The notes: generated by a model from the letters alone, not told the origin. Shown: positions 1 to 6,940, counted from the first letter of the stretch. The stretch: 9,563 bases of DNA from Parcubacteria group bacterium GW2011_GWA2_45_30 (GCA_001001625.1 LCKU01000032.1:1-9563), one strand, 5' to 3'. Made by a program: numbers and translations.

Positions 1-1019
1 CTTATTTTTTTCGTAAAATCATACAGCCGTTCCAGCGAGCATTTGGCCGCCTCCAACGACTCCCAAGTGAAGTTTAATTTTGAACGATAATGCGCGCCAA
101 GCGCAAGGTATCGGAACGCGAAAGGATTGAAGCCTTTTTCAACCAACGTATTCAAGGTGATAAAATTTCCTACTGATTTTCCCATGCGCGCTTGATCAAG
201 CAAAAGAAATTCGCCATGCATCCAATATTTTACTAGGGGCTTCCCAAACGCCCCTTCGGATTGAGCAATCTCATTTGTGTGGTGGACGCTGATATGGTCA
301 ACTCCGCCGGTGTGAATATCAAAAGGCTGACCTAAATATTTTGTCGAGATCGCGGAGCACTCAATATGCCAGCCCGGAAAACCATCGCCCCAGGGAGAGG
401 ACCAATGCAAGGCATGGTTTTTGAATTTTCCTATGCGTTTAAACCACAGCGCGAAGTCAGGCGGGTTTTTTTTCTTCGGATCTTGAATAACCTCGGCGCG
501 GGCGGCAGTAATTTTTTCATCAATTCTTTGGCGGGACAGTTTTGTATATGTTTTGAATTTTGAAACATCAAAATAGACCGCCTGTGTGGTTTCATATGCA
601 AAGCCCTTTTGAAAAAGTTTTTTAATCAGTGTAATCTGCTGTTTGATATTTTTTGTCGCCGGAGCCAGTACGCCCGCCCTTTTTATATTGAGTCGCGAAA
701 TATCATTGAGAAATGCGCCGGTATAAAATTCTGCAATATCCCAGACGGATTTTTTTTCTTGCCTTGCTTCTTTTTCAAGTTTATCTTCGCCCTCATCCGC
801 ATCGGATGTCAGATGTCCCACATCGGTAATATTCATTACATGTTTTATTTTATATCCGGCATATTCAAGCGTGCGCCGCAAAACATCTTCAAAAATATAG
901 GTTCGTAAATTCCCTATATGCGCATAATTATAGACCGTGGGGCCGCAGGTATATAAACCAACCCAATTTTTGTGAATTGGGCGAAAAATCTCTTTTTTGC
1001 GGGTTAGAGTATTAACCAT
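1..1019 (-). CDS. cysS: cysteinyl-tRNA synthetase, 3' end cut by window edge
   Basis: Class I aminoacyl-tRNA synthetase that charges tRNA-Cys in the cytoplasm. Reading the minus strand from ATG 1019-1017 gives 339 codons without a stop up to the left edge; the C-terminal end lies outside the window. Visible motifs in order: the N-terminal zinc-ligand segment YTCGPTVYN; the HIGH-type motif HIGN; the family blocks MNITDVGHLTSDADEGEDK and DFALWFKR; GWHIECSAIS (second zinc Cys); HHTNEIAQSE (zinc His and Glu); and a KMSKS loop in the variant form RMGKSVGN. The start at MVNTLTRKKEIF fits the family, where a short strand usually precedes NTLTRKKE, so a few N-terminal residues may be missing. No stop separates this frame from the corA remnant upstream, so the true start is uncertain: either ATG 1019 or a fusion with corA sequence. 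Identity is secure; the start is not. Confidence 0.95.
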   Translation of the reverse strand, partial: MVNTLTRKKEIFRPIHKNWVGLYTCGPTVYNYAHIGNLRTYIFEDVLRRTLEYAGYKIKHVMNITDVGHLTSDADEGEDKLEKEARQEKKSVWDIAEFYTGAFLNDISRLNIKRAGVLAPATKNIKQQITLIKKLFQKGFAYETTQAVYFDVSKFKTYTKLSRQRIDEKITAARAEVIQDPKKKNPPDFALWFKRIGKFKNHALHWSSPWGDGFPGWHIECSAISTKYLGQPFDIHTGGVDHISVHHTNEIAQSEGAFGKPLVKYWMHGEFLLLDQARMGKSVGNFITLNTLVEKGFNPFAFRYLALGAHYRSKLNFTWESLEAAKCSLERLYDFTKKI

Positions 1020-1759
1020 AATACTGGTCACTATCCAAAACGCCAAAGGGTTATCCGCATACGGAAGATGTATATTCATGCCGTAGAAATTAGCGATCAT
1101 GGTAGGAATAAACGTGATAAACGCGAGTACCGTGAATACCCGGATTATTTCATTGGTCTTGGAAACTAGCAGGGCGTTATTTGTTTCATATAGCGCGTCC
1201 AGCGCCTCTTTATGATTTTCCAAGAGGTTCCATACCTTTAAATATTCATTTACGAGTTCCGTTAAAAGCGGCTTAACTTTTTCGCCATATAATTGGGATC
1301 CTTGGATAGCAAGCGATTCAAGTGTTAACTGCTGAGGTTTAACCGCGCGTCGAAAATCCAGGACATTACGTTTTAACACCGATATATCGTGTAAAATTTC
1401 TTTTTCAAACCCCTCAAAAACATCGTCTTCAATCGCGTCAATTCTTTCCTGAATCTGATCCAGCTCTTTCAAAGAAAAAGAGAAGAATTTATGCAAAATA
1501 AAATAGAGGAGATGGACCACGGTTTTACCATATTCGGCGTTTATGGCTTTGGCACCCACGCATTCGGTGCAGATAGAACCCAAAAGCCGGTCATCCTCGT
1601 ATTGAACAGTTATAAGCGTATCGCCAATCAAGGCGCGGCTAAATCCTCCGCAATCAGCGGATGCAGTTCGGGGAAACGATCATTGAGCATTTGGATGTCT
1701 TTGGCTGTTGGCCGGATAATGGAAATCCAGGTTACGTTTTTTATTTTTTGTTCGGTCAT
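1020..1759 (-). pseudogene. corA: CorA-family magnesium channel gene, internally deleted and missing its 3' end
   Basis: CorA forms a pentameric inner-membrane Mg2+/Co2+ channel. ATG 1759-1757 starts a CorA-like N-terminus (MTEQKIKNVTWISIIRP, then ELHPLIAEDLAAP) that hits TGA at 1630-1628. CorA resumes at once in a different frame with LIGDTLITVQYEDD, a long helical middle, and the TM1 region ending in the signature YGMN at about 1082-1071, then IHLPYADNPLAFWIV. Compared with the family, roughly 45 residues between LAAP and LIGD appear to be missing, so the lesion looks like a deletion with a frame change, not a point stop. The second membrane helix is cut about halfway (AFWIVTSIMV) and reads without a stop into cysS. 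No in-frame stop exists from 1679 to position 1. CorA identity is clear from GMN and the EDL/LITV blocks. That it is inactive is an inference; an assembly indel could explain the frame change but not the missing residues. Confidence 0.8.
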
Positions 1760-1879
1760 AAGTTAAGTTATTCCTATATGGTTATTGTTTATACTACAAC
1801 AAAATGGGGAAAAAGTAACTGTGGAAAACACACATACTCGTTTATGCGGCCCATTTAACATAATTGCCATAGATGTTTT

Positions 1880-1925
1880 TTATTTTAACATTTTATGTCC
1901 GATCGGACATAAAATGTTAAAATAA
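1880..1925. repeat. 46-bp perfect palindrome centred on GATC
   Basis: The two 23-bp halves are exact reverse complements, with the axis between 1902 and 1903 and no loop. The core is TGTCCGATCGGACA. Each half also contains a smaller palindrome: ACAT-TTT-ATGT on the left and ACAT-AAA-ATGT on the right. It sits between two minus-strand genes. It could act as an operator, a cruciform or a hairpin in RNA. It lacks the loop and the long terminal T-tract of a standard terminator. The same nested-dyad design appears in the uvrC palindromes. Confidence 0.9.
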
Positions 1926-1945
1926 GTTGGTTTAGGAAAAATAAT

Positions 1946-1972
1946 AACCGTCCGGGTTAATTCGGAGCGGTT
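1946..1972 (-). terminator. probable rho-independent terminator after the small membrane protein gene
   Basis: On the minus strand the arms AACCG-CT-CCG and CGG-A-CGGTT pair around a short loop and are followed by ATTATTTTT. It starts about 20 bp after the TAA at 1993-1991 of the membrane protein gene. The plus-strand reading also ends in TTTTT, so it may work in both directions. The stem has small bulges, so the call is moderate. Confidence 0.5.
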
Positions 1973-1990
1973 TTTAAAACCAAGCGATTC

Positions 1991-2347
1991 TTAGCAGTTT
2001 CTGCGCTTTAGAATATCACCAGTGCCATAAGAAATGATGAAAACAATGAATAGCGTACCATTTAATTGCGCAGAAAAAAAATTCATATCCCACGGTGTTG
2101 GCGCGCTAAGTAATTCCCATATGGTAGAATCCAAAATCACAGCAATAATCGCACCAGCCAGCGCGCACCATACGATTTTTGAATATCCACAGTATCCGCA
2201 GACAAATCCAAATACCGTAACTCCCAACCCTTCATAAATTAATGGGGAAATTCCCAAAAAATAAACACTTGTCAGGAAACTCGCGATGGCGGCGATTGAA
2301 AATATGAATCCGGTTGCAGCAATCAGACGTAAAACGAATATGGACAT
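1991..2347 (-). CDS. small four-helix membrane protein, function unknown
   Basis: A 118-residue protein that I do not recognise. It is strongly hydrophobic, with about four predicted membrane spans: residues 5-30 (FVLRLIAATGFIF onward), 36-55 (YEGLGVTVFGFVCGYCG), 57-77 (VWCALAGAIIAVILD) and 95-111 (NGTLFIVFIISYGTG). It ends in a basic tail, LKRRNC. The start is ATG 2347-2345 with no clear Shine-Dalgarno. It is transcribed divergently from the heat-shock cluster, with about 130 bp between it and the CIRCE element, and is followed by a likely terminator. No catalytic motif is visible. The sustained membrane-helix pattern supports a real gene; the function is unassigned. Confidence 0.65.
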   Translation of the reverse strand: MSIFVLRLIAATGFIFSIAAIASFLTSVYFLGISPLIYEGLGVTVFGFVCGYCGYSKIVWCALAGAIIAVILDSTIWELLSAPTPWDMNFFSAQLNGTLFIVFIISYGTGDILKRRNC

Positions 2348-2477
2348 TTTTCTGCCATAAAAAGGTCTAATTCAAATTTATCCCAATGTAACAATTTAAT
2401 CAAACGCAAAGCGCTACCTTTATAAATTCTTAATGCGAATCAAATTGGTAATGCCGAAAACCAATAAATGAGCGGAA

Positions 2478-2504
2478 TTAGCACTCGACTTGACAGAGTG
2501 CTAA
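2478..2504 (+). promoter_or_regulatory. CIRCE operator (HrcA binding site)
   Basis: A perfect CIRCE inverted repeat: TTAGCACTC, 9-bp spacer, GAGTGCTAA. This is the known HrcA operator of groE and dnaK operons. It lies just before the hrcA-grpE-dnaK-dnaJ cluster, and its spacer contains the -35 box of the promoter, so bound HrcA would directly block RNA polymerase. It is the only copy in the window. Confidence 0.98.
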
Positions 2505-2517
2505 TTATCCCTATAAT
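2490..2517 (+). promoter_or_regulatory. consensus sigma-A promoter of the heat-shock cluster
   Basis: The -35 box TTGACA (2490-2495) and -10 box TATAAT (2512-2517) both match the consensus exactly, with 16 bp between them. The -35 lies inside the CIRCE spacer and the right CIRCE arm fills the start of the -35/-10 gap. Transcription would begin near 2523-2525, almost on top of an ATG at 2526-2528, which suggests the ancestral hrcA message was leaderless or nearly so. Confidence 0.92.
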
Positions 2518-2554
2518 TAAGAATAATGTTTAATTTGGCGTAGAGATTTGCGTT

Positions 2555-2628
2555 TATAATCCCTGCCAGAAGACCATGGGCTTGCCCAGGGTTGAATGGC
2601 AGCCCGAAGCGAAGCGGAGGGGATTATA
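2555..2628. repeat. palindromic element in the 5' end of hrcA
   Basis: A 74-bp nested inverted-repeat element lies between the promoter and the recognisable hrcA coding region. Outer arms are TATAATCCC (2555-2563) and GGGATTATA (2620-2628). Inside are CTGCCA (2563-2568) and TGGCAG (2597-2602), then a central hairpin ACC-A-TGGGC-TT-GCCCA-G-GGT (2573-2592). The sequence between TGGCAG and the outer right arm (CGAAGCGAAG) is unpaired or forms a weak side stem. It is GC-rich against an AT-rich surrounding and carries no HrcA-like coding, which suggests an insertion that helped break the 5' end of hrcA. Confidence 0.7.
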
Positions 2629-2678
2629 TAGACCCAGTAATTTTGCAAAGCATATACGCATTTTAAACCGCCCATCCG

Positions 2679-3338
2679 GTGGCCTCCCGCGGCATAACGC
2701 GCAAATTTAGATTCAGCGTAAGTCCTGCCACCATCCGTAATGAAATGGGAGAGTTGGATGAGTTGGGATATTTGGAACAGCCGCATACCTCTGCCGGAAG
2801 AATTCCCACAGACAAAGGATACCGATTTTTCGTTGATGGAACTTCGGATAAAGAAGCGCCGGATCAAAATAATTCACGCCGGATGTCTTATTGGACATCT
2901 ATTCATTGCAGAGAAGCAGAAGAATTTTTCCATGATGCTACCAAAATTATAGCGGAATTGACCCATAGTTTTGCGGTATTTGGCATGCCTGCGCGGCATA
3001 ATTTTGAGAAAAGCGGATTTTCTGAAATTATGCGGGAGCCCGAATTTACCGATATGGAATTTATCCGAGAGTTCGGGGAACTGGCTGACGAGTTTGAAGA
3101 CGCATTTGAAAGTTTCTTTCGGGAATTGGACCAATCGAGCGCCCCGCGTGCATTCATTGGCAGTGAAAATCCGATTCATTCGGCTTGGCGCTGCGGCGTG
3201 GTTGTTTCGCGCATGCCGGTTCCGGAGGATCAAGACGGATTTTTGGCGTTGATCGGGCCTAAACGTATGGATTATCGCAAAAACATTTCTTTAATTGGCG
3301 AGTTACAAAATTATGCCAGAAAATACGCAAAACAATAA
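2679..3338 (+). CDS. hrcA: heat-shock repressor HrcA, 5' end disrupted
   Basis: HrcA represses dnaK/groE operons by binding CIRCE. From GTG 2679 the ORF encodes 219 residues. It has the winged-helix recognition segment (SVSPATIRNEMGELDELGYL), the wing block PHTSAGRIPTDKGYRFFVD, a short middle region, and the C-terminal family blocks AFIGSENP and LIGPKRMDYRKN. The family usually has about 25 more residues before VASR, forming the first helices (RQ..IL..I...YI.TA.PV). Traces of these lie upstream in the same frame (ILQSI at 2640-2654 and TAHPV at 2667-2681), but TAA at 2664-2666 and TAG at 2541-2543 interrupt the frame from ATG 2526, and a palindromic element sits at 2555-2628. The gene is therefore either a pseudogene or makes an N-terminally shortened repressor from GTG 2679. 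I see no good ribosome site for that GTG. The last 26 bases overlap grpE. Confidence 0.85.
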   Translation: MASRGITRKFRFSVSPATIRNEMGELDELGYLEQPHTSAGRIPTDKGYRFFVDGTSDKEAPDQNNSRRMSYWTSIHCREAEEFFHDATKIIAELTHSFAVFGMPARHNFEKSGFSEIMREPEFTDMEFIREFGELADEFEDAFESFFRELDQSSAPRAFIGSENPIHSAWRCGVVVSRMPVPEDQDGFLALIGPKRMDYRKNISLIGELQNYARKYAKQ

Positions 3339-3828
3339 TCAACTGTCGGAAAATTCAAGTCAAGATCAGCCTGCGGTTTCAGATGTTCTGGCGCAATGCG
3401 AAAAAGAAAAGCAGGAATATCTTGCCGGATGGCAAAGAGCCAAGGCCGACCATATAAATTATCGCAAGGACGAAGCCAAGCGATTTGAAGACATGGCGCG
3501 ATTTGTGACCGCGGGTTTAATCCAGGACGTTTTACCGGTATTGGATAGTTTTGATTTGGCTTTATCGCACGGCGCATCTTCTGAAATAGAAAAAGGAGTA
3601 CTCCTTATTAAATCCCAGCTTGGTGATATACTGAAAAAGCGCGGATTGGAAGAAATCAAAATTAGTCCGGGCGAACAGTTTGATCCGGAGAAACATGAAT
3701 CGGTTGGCGAGATAGAATCGGAACATCCGGCAGGCACCATCGCCGAGGAGGTGCAAAAAGGTTATTATTTTCAAGGCAGAGTTTTAAGACCTACGAGGGT
3801 TAGATTAGTTAAAAATAAAATATTGTAA
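3313..3828 (+). CDS. grpE: GrpE nucleotide exchange factor
   Basis: GrpE releases ADP from DnaK to complete the Hsp70 cycle in the cytoplasm. The 171-residue protein has a polar N-terminal tail (MPENTQNNNQLSENSSQ), a long charged coiled-coil (CEKEKQEYLAGWQRAKAD to RKDEAKRFEDMARF), the helical DVLPVLDSFDLAL block, and the C-terminal beta domain GEQFDPEKHESVGEI, GTIAEEVQKGYYFQGRVLRP and ARV-like RVRLVKN, all typical of the family. ATG 3313 is preferred to TTG 3295 because it gives the usual short polar start. It overlaps the end of hrcA by 26 bp, which suggests coupled translation, and stops 32 bp before dnaK. Length and order are normal. Confidence 0.97.
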   Translation: MPENTQNNNQLSENSSQDQPAVSDVLAQCEKEKQEYLAGWQRAKADHINYRKDEAKRFEDMARFVTAGLIQDVLPVLDSFDLALSHGASSEIEKGVLLIKSQLGDILKKRGLEEIKISPGEQFDPEKHESVGEIESEHPAGTIAEEVQKGYYFQGRVLRPTRVRLVKNKIL

Positions 3829-3858
3829 AATCCGAAATTCTAAATCCGAAATCCGAAA
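3829..3858. repeat. short AATCCGAAA tandem repeats between grpE and dnaK
   Basis: Three copies of AATCCGAAA occur at 3829-3837, 3843-3851 and 3850-3858, filling almost the whole 32-bp gap before the dnaK ATG. No Shine-Dalgarno is present in this spacer. The tract may be a replicated low-complexity repeat; any role in dnaK translation is unknown. Confidence 0.75.
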
Positions 3859-3860
3859 CT

Positions 3861-5729
3861 ATGTCAAAAATCTTAGGTATTGACCTTGGCACCACTAATT
3901 CCGCCATGGCGGTGATTGAGAGCGGGGAGCCAAAAATTATTGAGAATAAAGAAGGAGCTCGCACCACGCCCTCTATTGTGGCTTTGTCCAAATCCGGGGA
4001 TCGTCTGGTGGGGTTACTTGCCAAGCGCCAATCCGTAACTAATCCCCAAAACACGCTTTTTTCCATAAAACGCCTGATCGGCCGCAAGTTTACGGACGCG
4101 GAAGTTAAACGCGACAAAGAATGGCTGCCGTATGAAATTAAAGAGGCGTCCAACGGCGGAGTAGAAATAAAACTGCAGGATAAATGGCAAAGACCGGAGG
4201 AAATTTCCGCCATGATCCTGCAGAAAATGAAACATGATGCCGAGGACAAGCTCGGGCAAAAAATTACCGAAGCCGTTATTACGGTTCCGGCTTATTTTGA
4301 CGATTCACAGCGTAAAGCCACCCAAGCCTCCGGGGAAATTGCCGGATTCAAAGTGCGACGCATTTTGAATGAACCGACCGCCGCGGCGCTGGCTTACGGA
4401 TTTAACAAAAAGAAAAATGAACAAATCGTGGTGTATGATTTCGGCGGAGGCACATTTGATCTCTCGGTGCTGGAAGTCACGGCCGACACGATTGAAGTAA
4501 AAGCTGTGGGCGGGGACACGCATTTGGGCGGTGATGATTTTGACCAAAGGATTATAAAATGGATTGCCAATGAATTTAAAAAAGAGCAGGGAATTGATTT
4601 GTCCAAAGATACTTTGGCGCTTCAGCGCCTGAAAGAGTCGGCAGAAAAAGCCAAGCATGAACTTTCTACCACGCCCGAGACCGAAATAAACCTGCCATTT
4701 ATAACTTCCGATGAATCCGGACCTAAACATCTGGTAATGCGTTTTACCCGCGCCAAACTTGAAGAACTGGTGCGCGACATGATTGACCGTTCCATTGAAA
4801 TTACGCGCCAGGTTGTGAAGGACTCCGGATTTGCCTTATCCGACATTGACGAGGTAATTCTGGTTGGAGGACAAATCCGTATGCCTGCCATAATTGAGGC
4901 CGTGCGAAAATTATTTAACAAGGAACCGAATAAAACCATTAATCCGGATGAGGTGGTGGCTATTGGAGCGGCGGTGCAGGCCGGAATTTTACAGGGAGAG
5001 GTAAAAGACGTGCTTCTTTTGGATGTAACGCCCTTGTCGCTTGGCATTGAGACCCTGGGAGGAGTAATGACTAAAGTAATTGAAAAAAATACTACGGTCC
5101 CGACCGCCAAGACCCAGATTTTTTCCACCGCCGCCGACAGCCAAACCTCGGTGGAGGTGCATGTCCTGCAGGGCGAACGTGAAATGGCGCATGACAATAA
5201 GACCTTGGCGCGCTTTATTTTGGACGGTATTCCTCCCTCGCCTCGCGGCATGCCGCAAATCGAGGTTGCCTTTGATATTGATGCCAACGGCGTGCTTTCG
5301 GTAAAGGCCAAAGATAAAGCCACTGCCAAGGAGCAGTCAGTGCGGATTGAGGCCTCCACTTCGCTTTCCAAAGAAGAAATTGAAAAAATGAAAAAAGACG
5401 CGGAATTGCATGCGGAGGAGGACAGGAAAAATCGTGAATTGGTGGAAACAAAAAACACCGCCGACACTTTGGTTTACACGGCGGAAAAAGCCCTGCGGGA
5501 CGCCGGAGATAAAGTGCCCGCGGATGTTAAAAGCGATATTGAGGCCAAAATTAAGGAACTGGCCAGTATAAAATCCGGGGATGATGTCTCTGCCATCAAA
5601 CGCGCCTCCCAGGAACTTTCAACAGCCATGCAAAAAATAGGCGAGTTGCTCTATAAACAAGGCGGAGAACAAAATCCTCCGCAGGAAGACGGGGGAGGGA
5701 CAAAGGAGGCGGAATTTAAAGAAAAGTAA
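3861..5729 (+). CDS. dnaK: DnaK (Hsp70) chaperone
   Basis: ATP-dependent chaperone that binds exposed hydrophobic peptides in the cytoplasm. The protein is 622 residues, normal for the family. The nucleotide-binding domain shows phosphate 1 GIDLGTTNSAMAV (about residues 6-18), phosphate 2 VYDFGGGTFDLSVLEV (about 191-206) and the adenosine motif LVGGQIRMPAI. The interdomain linker is KDVLLLDVTPLSLGIETLGG, followed by the beta-sandwich substrate domain (TSVEVHVLQGERE, IEVAFDIDANGVLSVKAKD) and the helical lid (SLSKEEIEKMKKDAELHAEED onward). The tail is Gly/Glu-rich and ends AEFKEK, close to the usual acidic C-terminus. It is third in the CIRCE-controlled cluster after hrcA and grpE. No frame damage is seen, in contrast to hrcA. 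Confidence 0.99.
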   Translation: MSKILGIDLGTTNSAMAVIESGEPKIIENKEGARTTPSIVALSKSGDRLVGLLAKRQSVTNPQNTLFSIKRLIGRKFTDAEVKRDKEWLPYEIKEASNGGVEIKLQDKWQRPEEISAMILQKMKHDAEDKLGQKITEAVITVPAYFDDSQRKATQASGEIAGFKVRRILNEPTAAALAYGFNKKKNEQIVVYDFGGGTFDLSVLEVTADTIEVKAVGGDTHLGGDDFDQRIIKWIANEFKKEQGIDLSKDTLALQRLKESAEKAKHELSTTPETEINLPFITSDESGPKHLVMRFTRAKLEELVRDMIDRSIEITRQVVKDSGFALSDIDEVILVGGQIRMPAIIEAVRKLFNKEPNKTINPDEVVAIGAAVQAGILQGEVKDVLLLDVTPLSLGIETLGGVMTKVIEKNTTVPTAKTQIFSTAADSQTSVEVHVLQGEREMAHDNKTLARFILDGIPPSPRGMPQIEVAFDIDANGVLSVKAKDKATAKEQSVRIEASTSLSKEEIEKMKKDAELHAEEDRKNRELVETKNTADTLVYTAEKALRDAGDKVPADVKSDIEAKIKELASIKSGDDVSAIKRASQELSTAMQKIGELLYKQGGEQNPPQEDGGGTKEAEFKEK

Positions 5730-5747
5730 CTCGCTGTTACGGGTTTC

Positions 5748-5900
5748 GTCCCGCCTTTGAAAAAGACGCTCGGCGAAGTTAAACTTTGAAATATTTGAAT
5801 TTATCGCCTCGCTAAGCGTCCGGGCCGACTTTCCAAGATTGATAATAACACATATCCCTCATTATCAACGGCCCTTCCGATTCTTTTTCAAAGGCGGGAC
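5748..5900. repeat. 153-bp three-stem palindromic element after dnaK
   Basis: The outer stem is a perfect 19-bp inverted repeat: GTCCCGCCTTTGAAAAAGA (5748-5766) against its exact complement at 5882-5900. Two hairpins sit between them. Hairpin A pairs GACGCT (5765-5770) with AGCGTC (5815-5820) and GGCGA (5772-5776) with TCGCC (5804-5808). Hairpin B pairs GGGCCG (5822-5827) with CGGCCC (5869-5874) and TTGATAAT (5839-5846) with ATTATCAA (5861-5868), with a 14-nt loop. This predicts a three-way junction. It lacks the terminal T-tract of a terminator and the tRNA landmarks. It may be a small non-autonomous mobile element or a structured RNA; the sequence alone does not decide. Confidence 0.85.
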
Positions 5901-5931
5901 TCACCCATCTGTACGCTCGCATAATCAGTTT

Positions 5932-5961
5932 TTATTGTAGCGCTGCGTGTCTAAATATAAT
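5932..5961 (+). promoter_or_regulatory. possible promoter for the membrane protein gene and dnaJ
   Basis: A perfect -10 box TATAAT (5956-5961) is preceded by TTATTG (5932-5937) with 18-bp spacing, or TTGTAG (5935-5940) with 15-bp spacing. Transcription would start near 5968, only about 10 bp before the TTG start. The -35 match is weak, so the call rests mainly on the -10 box and position after the dnaK palindromic element. Confidence 0.35.
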
Positions 5962-5977
5962 TGCAAATTATTTTGTT

Positions 5978-6940
5978 TTGAAAAAAATTAATCTCAAAGA
6001 AATTATTTTAGGGATTTTGGCGCTGGGTTGCGGCGTGGCGGCGTTTTGGTTCTGGTACAAAGCCGTTCCGGAGATGATTGAAGGATCTTTTGTAAATTAT
6101 GCAAGTTTCTACTTACCTCTCGGGCTTTTGGTTCTGGCCGCGCTCCTTTTTTCTCTTGCGGCTATATTTATAGCCAATAGTTTTTTTGCTTATGCGCTAA
6201 TTCTGGTAAGCGTTTTTATCCCCTATTTTTTCCTGCCTGCAACTTCGGTTGTACTATTATCCCTGGGAATTTCGATATTTTTAGTTTTTTCCGCAGTTTA
6301 TCGGATCCGCACCGAGTATATGTTGTCGCTCGGATTTCACCTGACCAAAATTCTAAAAAGCGGACTTCCAACTTATTTGACTGCCGCATCTTTGGTGATA
6401 GCCACACTCTTTTTTGCTTCGTTAAATGAGGAACGGGCATTAGCTACGCTGCTTCCGCGTCCGGCCATGCAGGCTGCGCTTCCGGCTATAATAAATTATC
6501 TTATACAACCCAACGGTGACAGTCCCGAGATCGGACCGGACACCACAATCTTTGAAGCATTATCAGCCATCATACGGGGCCAGCTTCAGACCCAAGGCAT
6601 TTCGGAGCCACGTATTTCGCCCAAAGAGCTTAATGCCGCCGTATCTCTGCAGATTGTTGAACTGGAAAATCGCTACGGATTGAAACTCACCGGAAAAGAA
6701 AAGATTTCAGACGTATTTTACGGTTTAGTGAATAATCAAATCTTGACGCTCGTCGGACCTTATAAAAAGTACCTGCCTCATGTATCTGCTCTTACTTTCT
6801 TTTTTGCTTTTAAAGTCATCACTATTCCGCTATATTATGTGGTAATGGCAATTTTGCTGGTCTTGATTAAAATTATGGTTGGCTTTAAAATTCTAAAGAG
6901 CGAGATTGTGGAGATGAAAGTTGAACGTTTAACATTGTGA
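5978..6940 (+). CDS. multi-pass membrane protein of unknown function
   Basis: A 320-residue protein I do not recognise. It starts at TTG 5978-5980 with a basic, polar N-terminus (KKINLKE) before the first span. Membrane spans are likely at about residues 8-27, 46-67, 69-86, 88-108 and 133-149. A soluble stretch of about 120 residues (150-270, starting NEERALATLLPRP) follows. A hydrophobic pair at about 272-305 (VSALTFFFAFKVITI, LYYVVMAILLVLIKIMVGF) and a short charged tail complete it. The soluble part contains a possible coiled helix near AVSLQIVELENRYGLKLTGKE. It sits between dnaK and dnaJ on the same strand, but it is separated from each by a palindromic element, so shared function with the chaperones is not implied. 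Its TGA stop lies inside the palindrome before dnaJ. No enzyme motif is visible. Confidence 0.85.
   Translation: MKKINLKEIILGILALGCGVAAFWFWYKAVPEMIEGSFVNYASFYLPLGLLVLAALLFSLAAIFIANSFFAYALILVSVFIPYFFLPATSVVLLSLGISIFLVFSAVYRIRTEYMLSLGFHLTKILKSGLPTYLTAASLVIATLFFASLNEERALATLLPRPAMQAALPAIINYLIQPNGDSPEIGPDTTIFEALSAIIRGQLQTQGISEPRISPKELNAAVSLQIVELENRYGLKLTGKEKISDVFYGLVNNQILTLVGPYKKYLPHVSALTFFFAFKVITIPLYYVVMAILLVLIKIMVGFKILKSEIVEMKVERLTL

Larger units (their letters stand above)
1760..1990. other. intergenic region upstream of corA, no gene seen
   Basis: This 231-bp gap lies between the stop of the small membrane protein gene and the corA start, both on the minus strand. I see no convincing coding sequence. 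It contains a 46-bp perfect palindrome (1880-1925) and a terminator-like hairpin (1946-1972), listed separately. Minus-strand sequence upstream of corA has a weak TTGTTG / TATAGG pair with 18-bp spacing near 1780-1802 that could be a promoter, but the match is too poor to list as a feature. Confidence 0.6.

Noticed and set aside
366..908. Plus-strand ORFs in the cysS region
   Set aside because: They are antisense to the clear cysteinyl-tRNA synthetase frame and show no family features.
1628..1630. Recoding of TGA in corA as glycine, as in some CPR lineages
   Set aside because: Reading through the TGA stays in the wrong frame and does not restore CorA. Other genes here show no in-frame TGA, and the residue gap shows a deletion.
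3295..3312. TTG start for grpE six codons upstream of ATG 3313
   Set aside because: ATG 3313 gives the usual short polar GrpE start; the added residues are only the end of hrcA read in another frame.
3593..3606. 14-bp perfect palindrome AAGGAGTACTCCTT in grpE
   Set aside because: It encodes KGVLL in a segment that fits GrpE without extra residues, so it is not an insert and is short enough to be chance.
4622..5467. Long minus-strand open frame of 281 codons opposite dnaK
   Set aside because: It lies wholly antisense to the unmistakable dnaK coding sequence, is Ser-rich from reverse codon bias, and matches no family.
5748..5900. tRNA or tmRNA gene
   Set aside because: No T-loop GTTCRA consensus, anticodon arm or CCA end could be placed on the three-stem structure.
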